Source of the DNA: Amoebophrya sp. A120
Taxonomy: Eukaryota; Sar; Dinophyceae; Syndiniales; Amoebophryaceae
NCBI GenBank assembly: GCA_905178155.1
Contig: CAJINV010000004.1
Span: forward strand, 10,957,655-11,021,654
Length of the DNA stretch: 64,000 nt
Direction: 5' to 3'
The position numbers and the translations under genes were made by a program. The notes beneath the pieces were generated by a model, which worked only from the letters and a program-made list of their open reading frames with translations, was not told the origin of the DNA and searched no databases. This document shows, in pieces, positions 44,330 through 55,900 of this stretch (within the stretch, counting starts at the first letter, position 1; each line of letters starts with the position of its first letter).

Positions 44330-46352
44330 TTACATGCCTTGCCGCTGTCTGGGTGCGTTGCGGATGATGTCGTCGACGCGGATCACCTGCTCCGCGGCCT
44401 CGGCAGCAGAGCAAAGCCCGCTGAGCTTCGACCGGTACGACTCGTAGATGCCCAACGGTCGCATGTCCGCGACGCTTTCCTCCATCACGTTGATCCCCGC
44501 GAACGCGTTGCCGGTCGCGTGAGACTTCTTGAGCTCTCCCACGATCTCCTGAGCGTCGAAGCCGGCGTTCTCGCTGAGAATCATCGGAATCTGGACCAGC
44601 GCCTTGGCGAAAGCCTCGACCGCAACGGACTCCTTGCCGCCGACCTCCGCGGCGACCTGCAGCACCGCCCGGGACATGGCCATCTCGCAGCACCCGCCCC
44701 CGCACACCACACGGGTATCTTGCGTCACGGTTTGGAACAACACCGCCAGGGCGTCGTGCAGCGACCGTTCGGCTTCGTCCAACACGTGCGTGGAAGCATA
44801 TCAAATGCAAATATGTCTGGGTCTGGAAGATCAAGATTCTGAGATTTGTCATGCATACCCGACTGCACCACATCGAAAACCTTTGCACCGTCGCCGCAAG
44901 CAGCTACGGCCGCAGGAGATCTAGGGTCAGAACCGCGAAAGGTATCGCGAGTATATCTTCATCCCCGGGCACTAATATTATCTTTGTCATGCACGTTTTG
45001 CATGAGCCCTGATGTCTGTGATGCATGCCCTAGCATCACAGACTTTTTGAGGGCTTCTTGATGCCTCTCCCGCATGACAAATGCCCTCTCCGCGTAGCAA
45101 AAATTACATTCCCTTTGCTGCTCATGCAATACAGATTTTTGTGGAGTCCAAAGGTAGCATCACAATTTCAGACCCTTCCAGACGCAGACATATTTGCATT
45201 TGATAAAGCACCCCGGAGCACGATCGTGCAGGCTTCGTTTTCCGCACACCCCTTGAAGCGAATCACCTTGTCCTCCCCGATCATGATCTCCTCGATCAGC
45301 TCGCAAGTGCCCAGTTTGATGTTTTCGGCGTCGTCAAAGGTGCTGACGATGTCGCCACCCAGGACGGCCGCGAGCCGCTCGGTGCCGTCAAAATCCGAAT
45401 GCTCGATGCACGTGATGCCGGCCTGCTTCAGCAGCTCCTCGGGGTAGTTGTAGATGAGCTGACGGTTAATGAAAACATTGCACCCCGTAGCCACGATCTT
45501 GTCGCACTTGCGCTTCATCTTTTCCCGCTCCGCCCGTTCGATTTCCGCCATCGCCTCCAGAGACTCGACCTTGACGCGGCTGCCAAAGATCTTAATCTTG
45601 TCCGAGTCCATGGGAGTGTTGGCCACCAGGACCTTGCAATCCTCCTTCTTCTTCGGCATGCCGACACCGATGCGTTTTTCCAGAATGAAACCCGGCTCCA
45701 GATAGGACTCTTTCACTGCACCACCGGCCTTCTTCAAAACCTGAATGTAGTCGAGGTTCGGTCGTCCCTTCAAGCGCAAGATGGCGTCAACCGCTAGCGT
45801 GGCGAAATGCGTCTTCTCGTGTTTCAACAGCTTCGACGACAACGTCGTCTCCGCGATCTTGATCAAGTCTGCGCGCAGTTTGGCTTCGTCCTTGCCATTG
45901 TCAAAAGCGACTTCCTCGAGTCGCTTGCGCGCCGCTTCCAGGGCGATGCGGTACCCTTTGATGATCACCTGCGGGTGCATGCGCTGCTGCACAAGTTGCT
46001 CCGCTTGCCGCAAAAGCTCTGCCGCAAGAACCACGACGGACGTCGTTCCATCGCCACACTCTTGGTCTTGCGCCTTGGAGATGTCGACCAAAATTTTTGC
46101 GCTGGGATTGTCGACCCAGACACGGGAAAGAATAGTGGCGCCGTCATTGGTCACAGTCGTCTCTTTGCTGGCACCTTCGCCCGGCAACGGTTGCAGAATC
46201 TTGTCCATTCCCTTGGGACCGAGGGTGGACTTCACCAAATCTCCGATGGCGATCGCCCCGATGAAGGCCTGCAGTCGCGCCACATCTCCCTTGTCTTCGC
46301 CCGCGCCATCCTTATAGATGGATGGGACAGAGGATAGAAACTTGTGTGCCAT
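44330..46352 (-). CDS. CCT2: T-complex protein 1 subunit beta (CCT2)
   Basis: Minus strand, exon 1 46352-45206 and exon 2 44798-44330, separated by one family IX introner. Counting the shared direct repeat once gives 537 codons, matching the usual CCT2 length of about 535 residues. The start ATG at 46352-46350 opens [20 protein letters not shown]. Diagnostic group II chaperonin motifs: [29 protein letters not shown], the ATPase loop [15 protein letters not shown], and [19 protein letters not shown] across the junction, then [16 protein letters not shown] and [20 protein letters not shown]. Subunit identity rests on the beta-specific C-terminal half. As one of eight subunits of the cytosolic TRiC ring it folds actin, tubulin and other proteins using ATP. 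All core motifs are intact. Confidence 0.95.
44799..45205. mobile_element. Introner element family IX in CCT2 (407 bp)
   Basis: Direct repeat AAGCA at 44794-44798 and 45206-45210. Termini are CAAATATGTCTGGGTCTGGA and, inverted, TCCAGACGCAGACATATTTG. It is longer than its relatives at 11608 and 29784 because of extra CATGACAAA-type interior repeats. The host gene is on the minus strand. Excision exactly restores the CCT2 frame and conserved sequence. Confidence 0.96.
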
Positions 46353-47093
46353 CTTGTTGGAATTTCTTTCTGTCTATTAATCGCTTGTTACGAGGACGAC
46401 TAGGATTGTACGCGTGGTGAGGGTCTTGGAAAAAGTAATTACTGTGGCAGTTTCTACTTGTTTTTCTTTCCTCTTTTCGATTGCAATTGGTGAGTCGAAA
46501 TTGTTGGCAGAGCAAGGTCTTCCTGAAGTTGTACGCTATAATCGTCCTGAATGCGTGTAGTAATTAATATCAAAGCCGTACTCCTGTGGACATTTTCTGT
46601 GAATAGAATGATAGTGCGACCATAACATCGAAATCTTCTTGCGACCGTTTTTATGTTGAATAACATGATTTGATCAAGTCAAAATTTTCATTCGGGCAAA
46701 ATTCAATTTAGTACCAATATTAGATCGATTTGATGACCCTGTTCTTGGCAGATCATGGATTTCCATTTCGTACATTTGGATTTGATCTTGGACTTGGAGT
46801 GGTCAAATTAGAGGGCGTCTATCTCCGTAGTCGGGCGGGTTATGGTGTGTGCAATGTGTCTGTGTGCGTACGCGTAGTCGTTTCATCGAGAAAAATAAGA
46901 ACGAGCCTAATGTAAATGAGATTGAGAATGTGTTGCAAAATAGGATGGAGGATTGTCAAGGTGAACACAAAAACAACAAAGACAAAGTCAAACTCAAAGA
47001 AAGGATTCGCTTATTTTCTCGTCGTGTTTGTGCGAGGTTTCGCTTTCGTCGTGCCGGCGTTCACTTTCATTTCATTGAAAATTTCAGCGACCA
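46353..47093. other. Upstream region of CCT2
   Basis: AT-rich spacer between the CCT2 start and the end of the next minus-strand gene. It is expected to hold the CCT2 promoter and 5'UTR. No recognisable element was found. Confidence 0.45.
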
Positions 47094-48797
47094 TCATAAT
47101 TCGCACACATGATCACGTTCGCGCAAAAGATTGAGTATTTCCTCACGTTGTCGCGTCAGAATATTTTGATTTTCTTCTTGGTGTCGTTTCAAAAGTTTCT
47201 CAAGCTGTAATTCTACTAGGCCCAGAGTAGAGATATCGATACTTCTCCGTTGATCTTCACGTTCACAACTTCCGAGCATATGCATACTACGTTCAGACTC
47301 TACCACCTTAGATGAGAGAACCTCCACTGGTACTGGTAGTTCTGTTTTGGATTCTTGCCCAGAAGCTTGCGTTGTGTCCGCGGCGGGGTTGTTCTGTTTA
47401 TTTCTGGTGTCGTGTATTTTTACTGTCATCTGTCCTGTTACGCCGGTTGCGTAGTGCCTGTAATTGTGACGTTTCTTCATCTTCTTGCTACTTATTTCCG
47501 CGATTGTATTCTCTTCAGAAGATGAACAAGGGCAAGTAGTAGAAACGTCAGGTCGTGCTCCTCCTGAAGGAGCGCGTTTCGTTTTCGACGACGTTTGTCG
47601 CGTTCTTGCTGGCTCACTGTCAATCCTCGTTTGCGACTGGCAACAATCCTCTTTCTGTTCAATCCAATTCGAATTCCTTTCAACAAGTAGTCTGTTCTCT
47701 TTACACCGATGGACAATCGATCGGTGTCCGTTTTGCGCAAAGTGCTTCTGAATCTTCTCCAGGCTCCTGGTGTATTTTTTCGTTTTGTGACTTTTATCTT
47801 CCCGCGCCAGCAACAGTTGTTTGATTCTGCTGTCCTGACCCTCCAGAAACAGATCTATCACGAGTTGATGTGTGGCTGTAGCGACATTGTTGACTCTAAC
47901 ACACAACTCGGGCTGGTGCTTGTTTTGCAACTGCATCCCGTAGTTTCGGTTTCCCTTCCCGCTCATGAAATTTATGTTTTTTGATTCCTCATCTTCATCA
48001 TCGTAATTCGTTTTGTTCAAAAGACTTGCGGCGCGCATGGTCATAACCTCCAACCAAACACCAGGGACTCCGCCAACGATCGCGGTCTGTGCTTTCAAGA
48101 TTCTCACTACCGCCTGCATTGGCTTGTTGTTTTCGAAAAAAGCGTCCAATTCGCGATCTATTTCCGGCCGAGTTTTCCCACAGAAGGGCAGGTCATGCAG
48201 ATCTTGTACTTCGCCAAAATTTCGCGACATGGGCACGAAGTCGTAGCTAGCGCCTGACACCGCCTCCACTTTGATCGCAAGCTCCTTGATCTTTACTCGC
48301 TTGACCGCGTAGTTGTATTCGAGCAGTTGCGCTCGGTTTTCTCTTTGTCGTTCGACAGGATCACATTCTACTCGTCCTGCGCCGGCGCGGCCTGCATGCG
48401 CGACCACTGCCCCAGCAGGACTACCTTCTGCGACTTCGGCGTCCTCTGCCTCCTCTTGCAGAAGTTCCTCCTTTGTCAGGAGAAATTCTTCCCGCAACCG
48501 CTCTGCGAAGCGTCGCCGCTGCTTTTGCGTGATTGGGCTCTTGGTTCTGACGCGATAGTCGTAGTCCGAACCGAGGATGTCCGTGTGGTGTTTGCTGGAG
48601 CCTGCGAGGCGGAACTCGGTGCCGGCACCAAAACACTCGGGTTCCCGGGCGACGCGGAGAATTTTTTTGACCAATCGGTTATTGAGCCTCGGCCGTTTGC
48701 TCCCGATTTCGTCACCGAGCGCGATGAAGGCCTTTTCATCTCCAAGGGGGATGGGTATCGGAGCAGGACCATGCTGGTCTCGCGGCTTCGATTTCAT
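47094..48797 (-). CDS. Nucleotidyltransferase-fold protein (OAS/cGAS-like superfamily)
   Basis: A single frame of 567 residues starting at ATG 48797-48795. Residues 64-80 read LAGSSKHHTDILGSDYD, the GS...(S/D)D-x-D active-site signature of the polymerase-beta-like nucleotidyltransferases (Gly-Ser at 66-67, Asp78 and Asp80 as metal ligands). A third acidic position appears in GASYDFVPM. A helix VVRILKAQTAIVGGVPGVWL follows and resembles the 'K-x-W..lpS..LE' helix of OAS/CD-NTase/poly(A)-polymerase cores. The C-terminal 250 residues are charged and low-complexity, ending in a coiled-coil-like LVELQLEKLLKRHQEENQNI. The product (cyclic dinucleotide, oligoadenylate or RNA tailing) cannot be predicted. 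It lies downstream of the ZNFX1-like helicase on the same strand. Confidence 0.72.
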   Translation of the reverse strand: MKSKPRDQHGPAPIPIPLGDEKAFIALGDEIGSKRPRLNNRLVKKILRVAREPECFGAGTEFRLAGSSKHHTDILGSDYDYRVRTKSPITQKQRRRFAERLREEFLLTKEELLQEEAEDAEVAEGSPAGAVVAHAGRAGAGRVECDPVERQRENRAQLLEYNYAVKRVKIKELAIKVEAVSGASYDFVPMSRNFGEVQDLHDLPFCGKTRPEIDRELDAFFENNKPMQAVVRILKAQTAIVGGVPGVWLEVMTMRAASLLNKTNYDDEDEESKNINFMSGKGNRNYGMQLQNKHQPELCVRVNNVATATHQLVIDLFLEGQDSRIKQLLLAREDKSHKTKKYTRSLEKIQKHFAQNGHRSIVHRCKENRLLVERNSNWIEQKEDCCQSQTRIDSEPARTRQTSSKTKRAPSGGARPDVSTTCPCSSSEENTIAEISSKKMKKRHNYRHYATGVTGQMTVKIHDTRNKQNNPAADTTQASGQESKTELPVPVEVLSSKVVESERSMHMLGSCEREDQRRSIDISTLGLVELQLEKLLKRHQEENQNILTRQREEILNLLRERDHVCEL

Positions 48798-49979
48798 ATT
48801 CTACGTCTGCACCCGTAGCGGTAGGGGTAGCTGACATCGACTCGAGGCAAATCAACATATAACTAATCGAACTGCTGAACAAATCAATGCGAAAGGGAAG
48901 GCGAAGCATCACATTGTGTTCATGTTCTCTCTGGCAACCACGGTTCGTATAACTGCATTTTTGAATGAAAAGAAAGATACCCATGAATAAGAATCTTGAG
49001 GTCAAGTAAGATGATAATACAAAACACCACTCAGACTCAACTAGAACTACACTGTAGTAATAAAAATAATGCCAGTTCCCAACGAAGACAATGACAAACG
49101 GAAACGCAAGCTCGAAGAGACACGACACCGACGACCGATGTTTATTTAGCTGGGAGGAATTGCTGCAATCACACATACACTTGCAGAACGAACAGGACCC
49201 TCCTCGGTTGTATGTTGCACATTTTTGGGATTCGACGAAAATAATCAACTGCCTCTCCGGGGGCGCACCACCATTTAGTAATTGGCAAATAACGAACCAC
49301 CCTACTAGAGAATCGGCCCGAACCCAACGACGTCGATCCCGGAAATGGACAAACGGAACCGACTACTCATCTGCCTTTACATCCCCAGGAGGAGACGAAA
49401 AACACAGACTGCGAATTTGTAAAGGGACTTCAACAGTAATTTTGCGATTGTGATTGACGATGACGAAGAAAGATGAAAAGAAACCGACCTTCACCTCAAA
49501 GAAACAAATGCGAGGAATGGAACACGATCAAGATCATGAAAAATCATATTCAAAATTCGGCTTCTGAAGAAACGAATATAGCAACATGACTCACTACATG
49601 CAGCCTTTTTTTAGTTCTACTTTCGCACAAACAACCCGCACACTTGCGTTCGCGCGTATGTGAGAATGAGCGCCTGATGATTCGGGCGTTTGTTTTCAGA
49701 GCAGGAAAACGAAAAGAAACGTGAATGCTTGTCCGGGAACTTAATAATTTTTCCCCTGCAAGCCTCCCACTTTCTTGACTTTGAGGTTTTGTTTTTGAAT
49801 GAGGATAGTTAAGTTATATCTTCGTTGAGTCCCTGAATATCATACATAATGAAGATGGAAAATTCGAGCCATCTGCATCTCCATCTGCGGATGTTCGAGT
49901 TCTGCAGATTTATCATCACGCGAAACAAAGGATCGCGCGAAATGCAAGCTGTTTTGCTCTGCCTCTGGCTTCTTCACAA
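48798..49979. other. Spacer between nucleotidyltransferase and helicase genes
   Basis: About 1.2 kb. A plus-strand frame at 49091-49453 is open but has no recognisable features and no supporting context; I do not call it. The remainder is AT-rich with no repeats of note. Confidence 0.4.
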
Positions 49980-52900
49980 TCATGATCGGCCCTGTTCTAT
50001 CCGCTGCCATTTGTGCGTGAACGATTGAATGAGGTCGATAAGTTCGTTGGAGTAGTCGATGCCAGGTGATGACTCTTCAAATCGTAGCGTGACAGCTTTT
50101 TGGTAGCCGTAGTGATCTTCTTCGGCGGATCCGCGTTCCTTACGCACGGTGAGTGGCTTCCCCGAAAATCGTGCGCACTTCTCAAAAAGCTGCGCGAACA
50201 GGACCCGGTACAGCTCGCCACCCTGCGGTAGATCGTGGTTCAAGCTCCACGAAAACGTGTTGCGAAACTGTTCCAGCGAGGTGATTGCGTTTACCCCTTC
50301 CACGCGGCCGTCGTCCTCGTTGTAAAAACCAAGAAGCAGGCCATCCGTACCACCACACGCGAGCTTGTTGTACTGCCGGTACGCGTTGGCACCAAAGAAA
50401 ATCCTCGAATTCAATTTCTTGTCCTTCCAGCCGTGATCGGCGGCCTCGCGAAATTTTTTGTTGGACTTTCGCACAACCGCGTACAGCGTCTTTCCGTTCT
50501 GTTGCAGCTGTTTTCCGTGCCGTAGGTAGCTACCGCCACCGTAAAGGAGAAAGCTCGGATCATTTTTGTGTGGTTGACAGGGAAAGACCGGTAGGAAGCA
50601 GCTCAACGACGGGACGCGGCGGAGCGTACAGGTTATGCTCGTAGTAGACGTAGACGTAGTATTGCATAATTTCGCATGATTGGCATTGCGCATCACCCCT
50701 TCCTGATCTCTGGAGAGAGGCGCGCAGGTGGCAGTTGGTGTAGATCTAGATGATGTGACATGCTGGATAAATCGCTTTCCCGCCAGAATTCTCTCCTCTG
50801 ACTTGCGCAAAATTTCGCGGGCCCCCTCCACGCCATGCTGGGTGACGCGCTCGGGGAATTCCTCTTCGATCTTTCGCCAGAGCAGCATAACACGCACGTC
50901 AGGGTCGTAATACGCCTGAAAACTGAAGTCGGGAAACCGATCGTGCACGTAGGTCGTATGCAACAATCCGAGCAAGTACAGCAGACCGGAGCTGACGACG
51001 ACCACAGGTTCAGCATCCCGACGGAAGCCGAGGCATTTCCTGAGACAAACGGGAGATTCCATCATCATGCGGAGCGGAGCATCGATAGCTTCCCGAACCA
51101 CTCGCTCAAAAACTTCTGTATTTTCACGACTGCTCACTCCCTCGGCGCTGCAGTCCGGACTTTCAGTAGGCGGCGTAGCAGCGTTCAGGTTCGCAGTAGC
51201 CCATGTCTCGAGGCTGGACAAATCTACTTCTGCTCTTGCACTTTTGCCAGCAACTGTGTCCGTGACCAGGTCTAGGTCATCGATGATAACGTAGCGCTGA
51301 CTTGTTGCAATTTGGCGCTGCCTTCTCCCGTCTCGAAGCAGGGAGATATCGTCATGATCCTCTGGTGGTTCAATGGGGAGCTCGTAGTGATGTAAGACGA
51401 TTTGCGTGCCAGCTTTGTTTCTCATCTCTCCCGCCGCGTCGGTTCGCAAGATCTGCCTTGTTACAACCTTGCCCTGTTCATGTTCTACGACCGCAAACTT
51501 GCCCGCGCCTTTACTTTTCACGCGCGGCTCCTCTTTGCCTTTTTGTGGACGTCGCCAAATAGTCACAGGGTCGAAGCCGGGGAGTGGTGGTCTTTCAGGA
51601 TAAAGCAGCTCTGGAATTGGATCACCTTCAGGAGGAGCTGCAGCTGGAGTGTTACTTTTGGACTCGCCCTGGAGATCAAGTTCAGGCAAAGGGCTCATTG
51701 AATAATCACGGCTACCTGGTGTACTCTTCGTGGCGGAAGATGATCCTGGACTAGGTGCTGCAGTGAGGGGCTCGGTGTTTGAGATTTTGCAGCGCCCTGC
51801 ATCCCCCGCACCCCGGATGCGGACGACCGGCGACGACATTAAATCAGATTTTTCTGCTGAAATCTGAACCGATTCGGCCTCGGCGAACACAAGACCATGC
51901 TCCCCTGCTGGAAAAATAGCTGACAGTCGTGCCACCTGTTCCTCGTACATCTTCGTGTTGGATTTTTTACCGGCGCTGTCATCTTGATCATCATGAACCA
52001 GCGGTCCCGATAGCGATTGCATGAACACCTGGGAGGATGAGGCGGCTTGAGTTGGTTCTGCTTCTGTTTCTTCTCGCTTGTCATCGTTTTTATCGTTCCC
52101 TTTTGGCGTTTCGGATGCCTTGCTTTTCTCGTTGTCGGCCGATGACGATGAGGATGACTGCTGCTTCTTGCAGGCATTTTTTTTGTTTTTCTTATTATTG
52201 CCGTCATTCTTATTTTTCACTTTTACATTTTCTGTGGCGGCGAAAGGTTCAATATTGCATTTCTTATTTGCTTTCTTCCCGTTTGGGTTTGTCTTCCTCT
52301 TCTTTTTTAAACTCGGGAACCTGGTGCCGGAACTACCTTCTGCGACGCCATACGTTCTCGCTTCAACGCCCTTTAGAACTTCATGGTCAGTTGCTGGAGC
52401 CGCAGCTTTGTTCTTGCTAACCTTTTTATTCTTCGTTTTATTTTTATTAGTCGCTGTCGCGGCACCAGGAGCCACACCTGCTCCCTTGTCCGGACCGGCG
52501 CAGCCCATTACCTGCCTAATTTCGTCGTGCTGCAGCTTCGCACGCCCTTTTGGATCGTACTTGCTCTGGAAGTCTTTCGCGTCGCCCGAAATCTCCACGT
52601 ACACCTCCCCGCCCGGGTTGCACTTCTTTAGCAACGCCGTCCGGCGGTTGTCCAGAGCGTAGAAGCGCGTCCGCCACACCGCCCGGGGTTCTCCTTCCGA
52701 GCCATCTTGGAGAATCGGGCGAAGGTACTCACACTCCAACATCCTGTAAACTTTGATACAAGTGAAACGCTTCTCGAAGTTTTCGGGCCTTAGGTCCTCG
52801 GGGCAATACCGGATGATCTCCTCCACTTGTTGATCAACCGAGGCGCCGGACCGCATCTCCGTTGAAATGCTGGCTTGTGTAAACTCGATTTTCCACACTG

Positions 52901-55900
52901 GAAGCAAACACCGGGTCCCGACGGCATAATCGTGTTCGGGTGCCTTGTCTTCCGAGAGGCACCCGTGGTTTAGCCACTCTTTGGTCAGCTCCAGGGCACA
53001 CCACCTGCACTCCGACTTTTCTCGGGCGCAGGGAAGACCGCACACCCGCGCGCACGGATGGCCACACTCAGGAAGGACTTTTTTGCAAGGCGCGCGACAC
53101 ACGAATTCCGATGGCGACATGGCACACACGCGTTTCCCGACGGTGTAACACTCACTACACTCCTGGTCCACCTCTTTCAGGCACAGAAAGTCGGTCTCGA
53201 GCTGCTCCGGGGTCGGCGGCATGCCACACTGGTAGTGCTTGACGAATGCGCCACAGCTGCCGCAGTTAAACGGCTGCAAAGCGGGGCATACATATTTCCG
53301 CACCCCACATTGTTTATCGCCCACAAGGCCGCACTCGCCGCAGGTATGCGGATACACGGCCTGGCAAACGAAAGAACCACCCGGGGCACTGCAAAGCTTT
53401 TTCGCCACTTCTCCGCAATCGACACAGGTATGATCGATCTCATGCGTACATGGCTGCTGTGGGGCTGTCTCGCTGCAGACACGCTTCACCGTTGCAACGC
53501 CGCAGTCGCGGCAAAGCTCTTCCAAAACGGCGGGACAGCGGTACTCCGCCTCCGGAACCTCACAGGGCCTCTGACTTTCGTGACCGCATGCGGCGCAGTG
53601 GTATGGCAGCTTCCTTCTGCACCGGTCCCGGGGCTGCGCTTCACTGCACACGCGAACAAGCGCGCCTTCTCCGCAGCGGGCGCACGGTTCGCATACTTCC
53701 TCCTGGCACGGTGTCTCTGCGAGATCCTCGAGTAGTTGTTCGAATTCGACCGTGTTCGTCTTATCCAGAGCATAGCATCTCTTCTCGAATAGGTGTCCAC
53801 AGTCTTTGCGAACGCAAGTTGTCTGCTGCAAACACTGCGCGATCTCATCTTCGTGGCAACGCCGGGTGTAGTGGTGGTCGCCATTCCTGCAGGTGTAGTG
53901 GTACGTGGCTGAGCAAGTTTTGGCGACCTCGCGCTCCGTTTCGAAACAAAGCCGGGACAAGGGCGTGCGTCGTTCCTTACAGGCCTGCTTCTGTACTGGA
54001 TCGGAAAACAGGTCATCGTCCCTGCAGCGTCCGCAGTCAAAGTTCACGATTGACCTGCATTTAGCGTTCCCTTGCTCGTAGCAGAACGCCGTCCACGCCG
54101 GGTGATCTGCAATCCCGTTTGGACACTCCACCACTACAGGCTCGCGGCAGAGGTTTGCAGGACAGAGCCCCGGGTGGCACTGCTGCTTGCAGGTGTGCTG
54201 GCACGCGGACAGCGTTTTTCCACAGGTCTCTCGACATTGGAACGCCCCCAGTGCCCAGTCTGCCGCGGTGGTGCAGACCAGTCCACCGTTCTCCGGGTGC
54301 CGCTCACAGTGTAGTTCCAGTTTTTTGCTGACGAGTTTTCCTTCGTCCAAATCCGCAAACAGGTTTTTGAAAACGGCATTTGGCACCGGACGAGTTTTGT
54401 CGAAAAGCCTTTCATGCGTTTTGCGGTCCTTTCCACTGACCGGGTAGTCCGTTTCGAGACAGGCGCGGTCGCCGATGAGAAATAATCCACACCTCGCGCG
54501 AGTGAGCGCGACGTTAAGTCGCTGCGGTCCAGAGTCTGCCTTTTTCAGAAAGCCGCAGTCATGATTGTCGTTGGATCGGCAAAAGCTGACGATCACGTAG
54601 TCTCGCTGGTCGCCCTGAAAATTGTCGACTGAATCTACCGCGACATCCTCCAGCTTGCTGTAGCTCACCGTTCGGCCTTTTTCGTCCTTCGTATAGGCAG
54701 CTGGGCCGCCGGATTTGGATAAGGGATTTCGGCCCTTGTCCAGGAGTTCAGAGACGAGTGCGTTTTTCTTGGGCAGGGGCTGTTTCAAAAAGGCCTCGAC
54801 ACCAAAGTTTTCGGATCTCTTGATCAGATCGCGTATCAATCGCGCCTGGCCTTTATACATGGCAAGCACTCCGATTTTTTCCGGTGGCACCCCATTGTAG
54901 ACGAGGTTCTGGGCGATACCAACCGCTCGCTGTGCCTCCTCTCCGTTGGTTACGCTCCTCTCCTTGACCTCGCGGTACAAGGAGCCCGTGTCCCAGAAGT
55001 GCACTCTATTTGCGAGGCCGGGGAACTTCTCCAGTGCACCCACTACCGCTTCGTGGTTTTCGAGTTGCGGGTATGTGTGTCGGCTGAGTCTACTGATGTC
55101 CGGATGCATGCGGCTCTGGCGCATCAGAGTCTTGTAATAGGTTTATTAGTGTCTGGCGCCAGCCAAGGGAGTACAGCGCAACTTTCCAAGGGAGTCAAGG
55201 GAGTAAGTTAAAAAAGCAGTCGCGCGCGCCAATGCGATCGGCATAAGTATAGCAAAAATTCTTCGCGGCGCGCGCTGCGCGCGCGCGGCTCGACATCTGT
55301 GCGCACATCACAAAAATTTTTCGGGCCGCGCGCTGCGCGCGCGCGGCGAGGCACGTGCAGCATGTAGGACATGCGCCCACGTGTGGGAATGTTGCGACGC
55401 ATCAATGCGAAGCATCAATGCGAAGCATCAATGCGAAGCATCAGTGCGAAGCATCAATGCGAAGCAGGCTAGAAAGATATGCCACGCGTGTGAGCTTCAA
55501 ACTTACGGCGCGTTCTGACGGCCACTGCAACTCTTTCCCGATTGGAGAAAGTCGAAGTGGCCGCTTCAACATTTCCACTGCGTTCGTATTCTCTGTTCGG
55601 CATGACGTTGAATCTGGTCACGCAGAACCTCGCGCGAAAGATCTCGACAAGCAAACTGCTGAAGTGGCTGCCTCAACTTCCCCTGGACAGCGGAAACTTG
55701 ACATGGCCACGGCAACAGTTTACGCGTTCCTTCGGCTCCACGCTCTATGTTGCCAGGCAGAGGCCCGGCCGCCCCGGCGACTTCTGTTGACGGGGGCGAC
55801 TCTAGAAGCCCTCACCTTCTTCAAGAGGCCAGGGCCTTCGTCAGCGAGCTAATGCCTAAACGCGGCCAAACCGCGGGCCGCAGCGGGGGGGGGGGGGCAG

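Noticed and set aside
49091-49453. Plus-strand frame of 120 codons between nucleotidyltransferase and helicase genes
   Set aside because: No recognisable features, no splice context, and composition like the surrounding spacer.
55399-55467. CRISPR-like array
   Set aside because: The 13-bp units are contiguous with no spacers, inside a eukaryotic intron; it is a simple tandem repeat.
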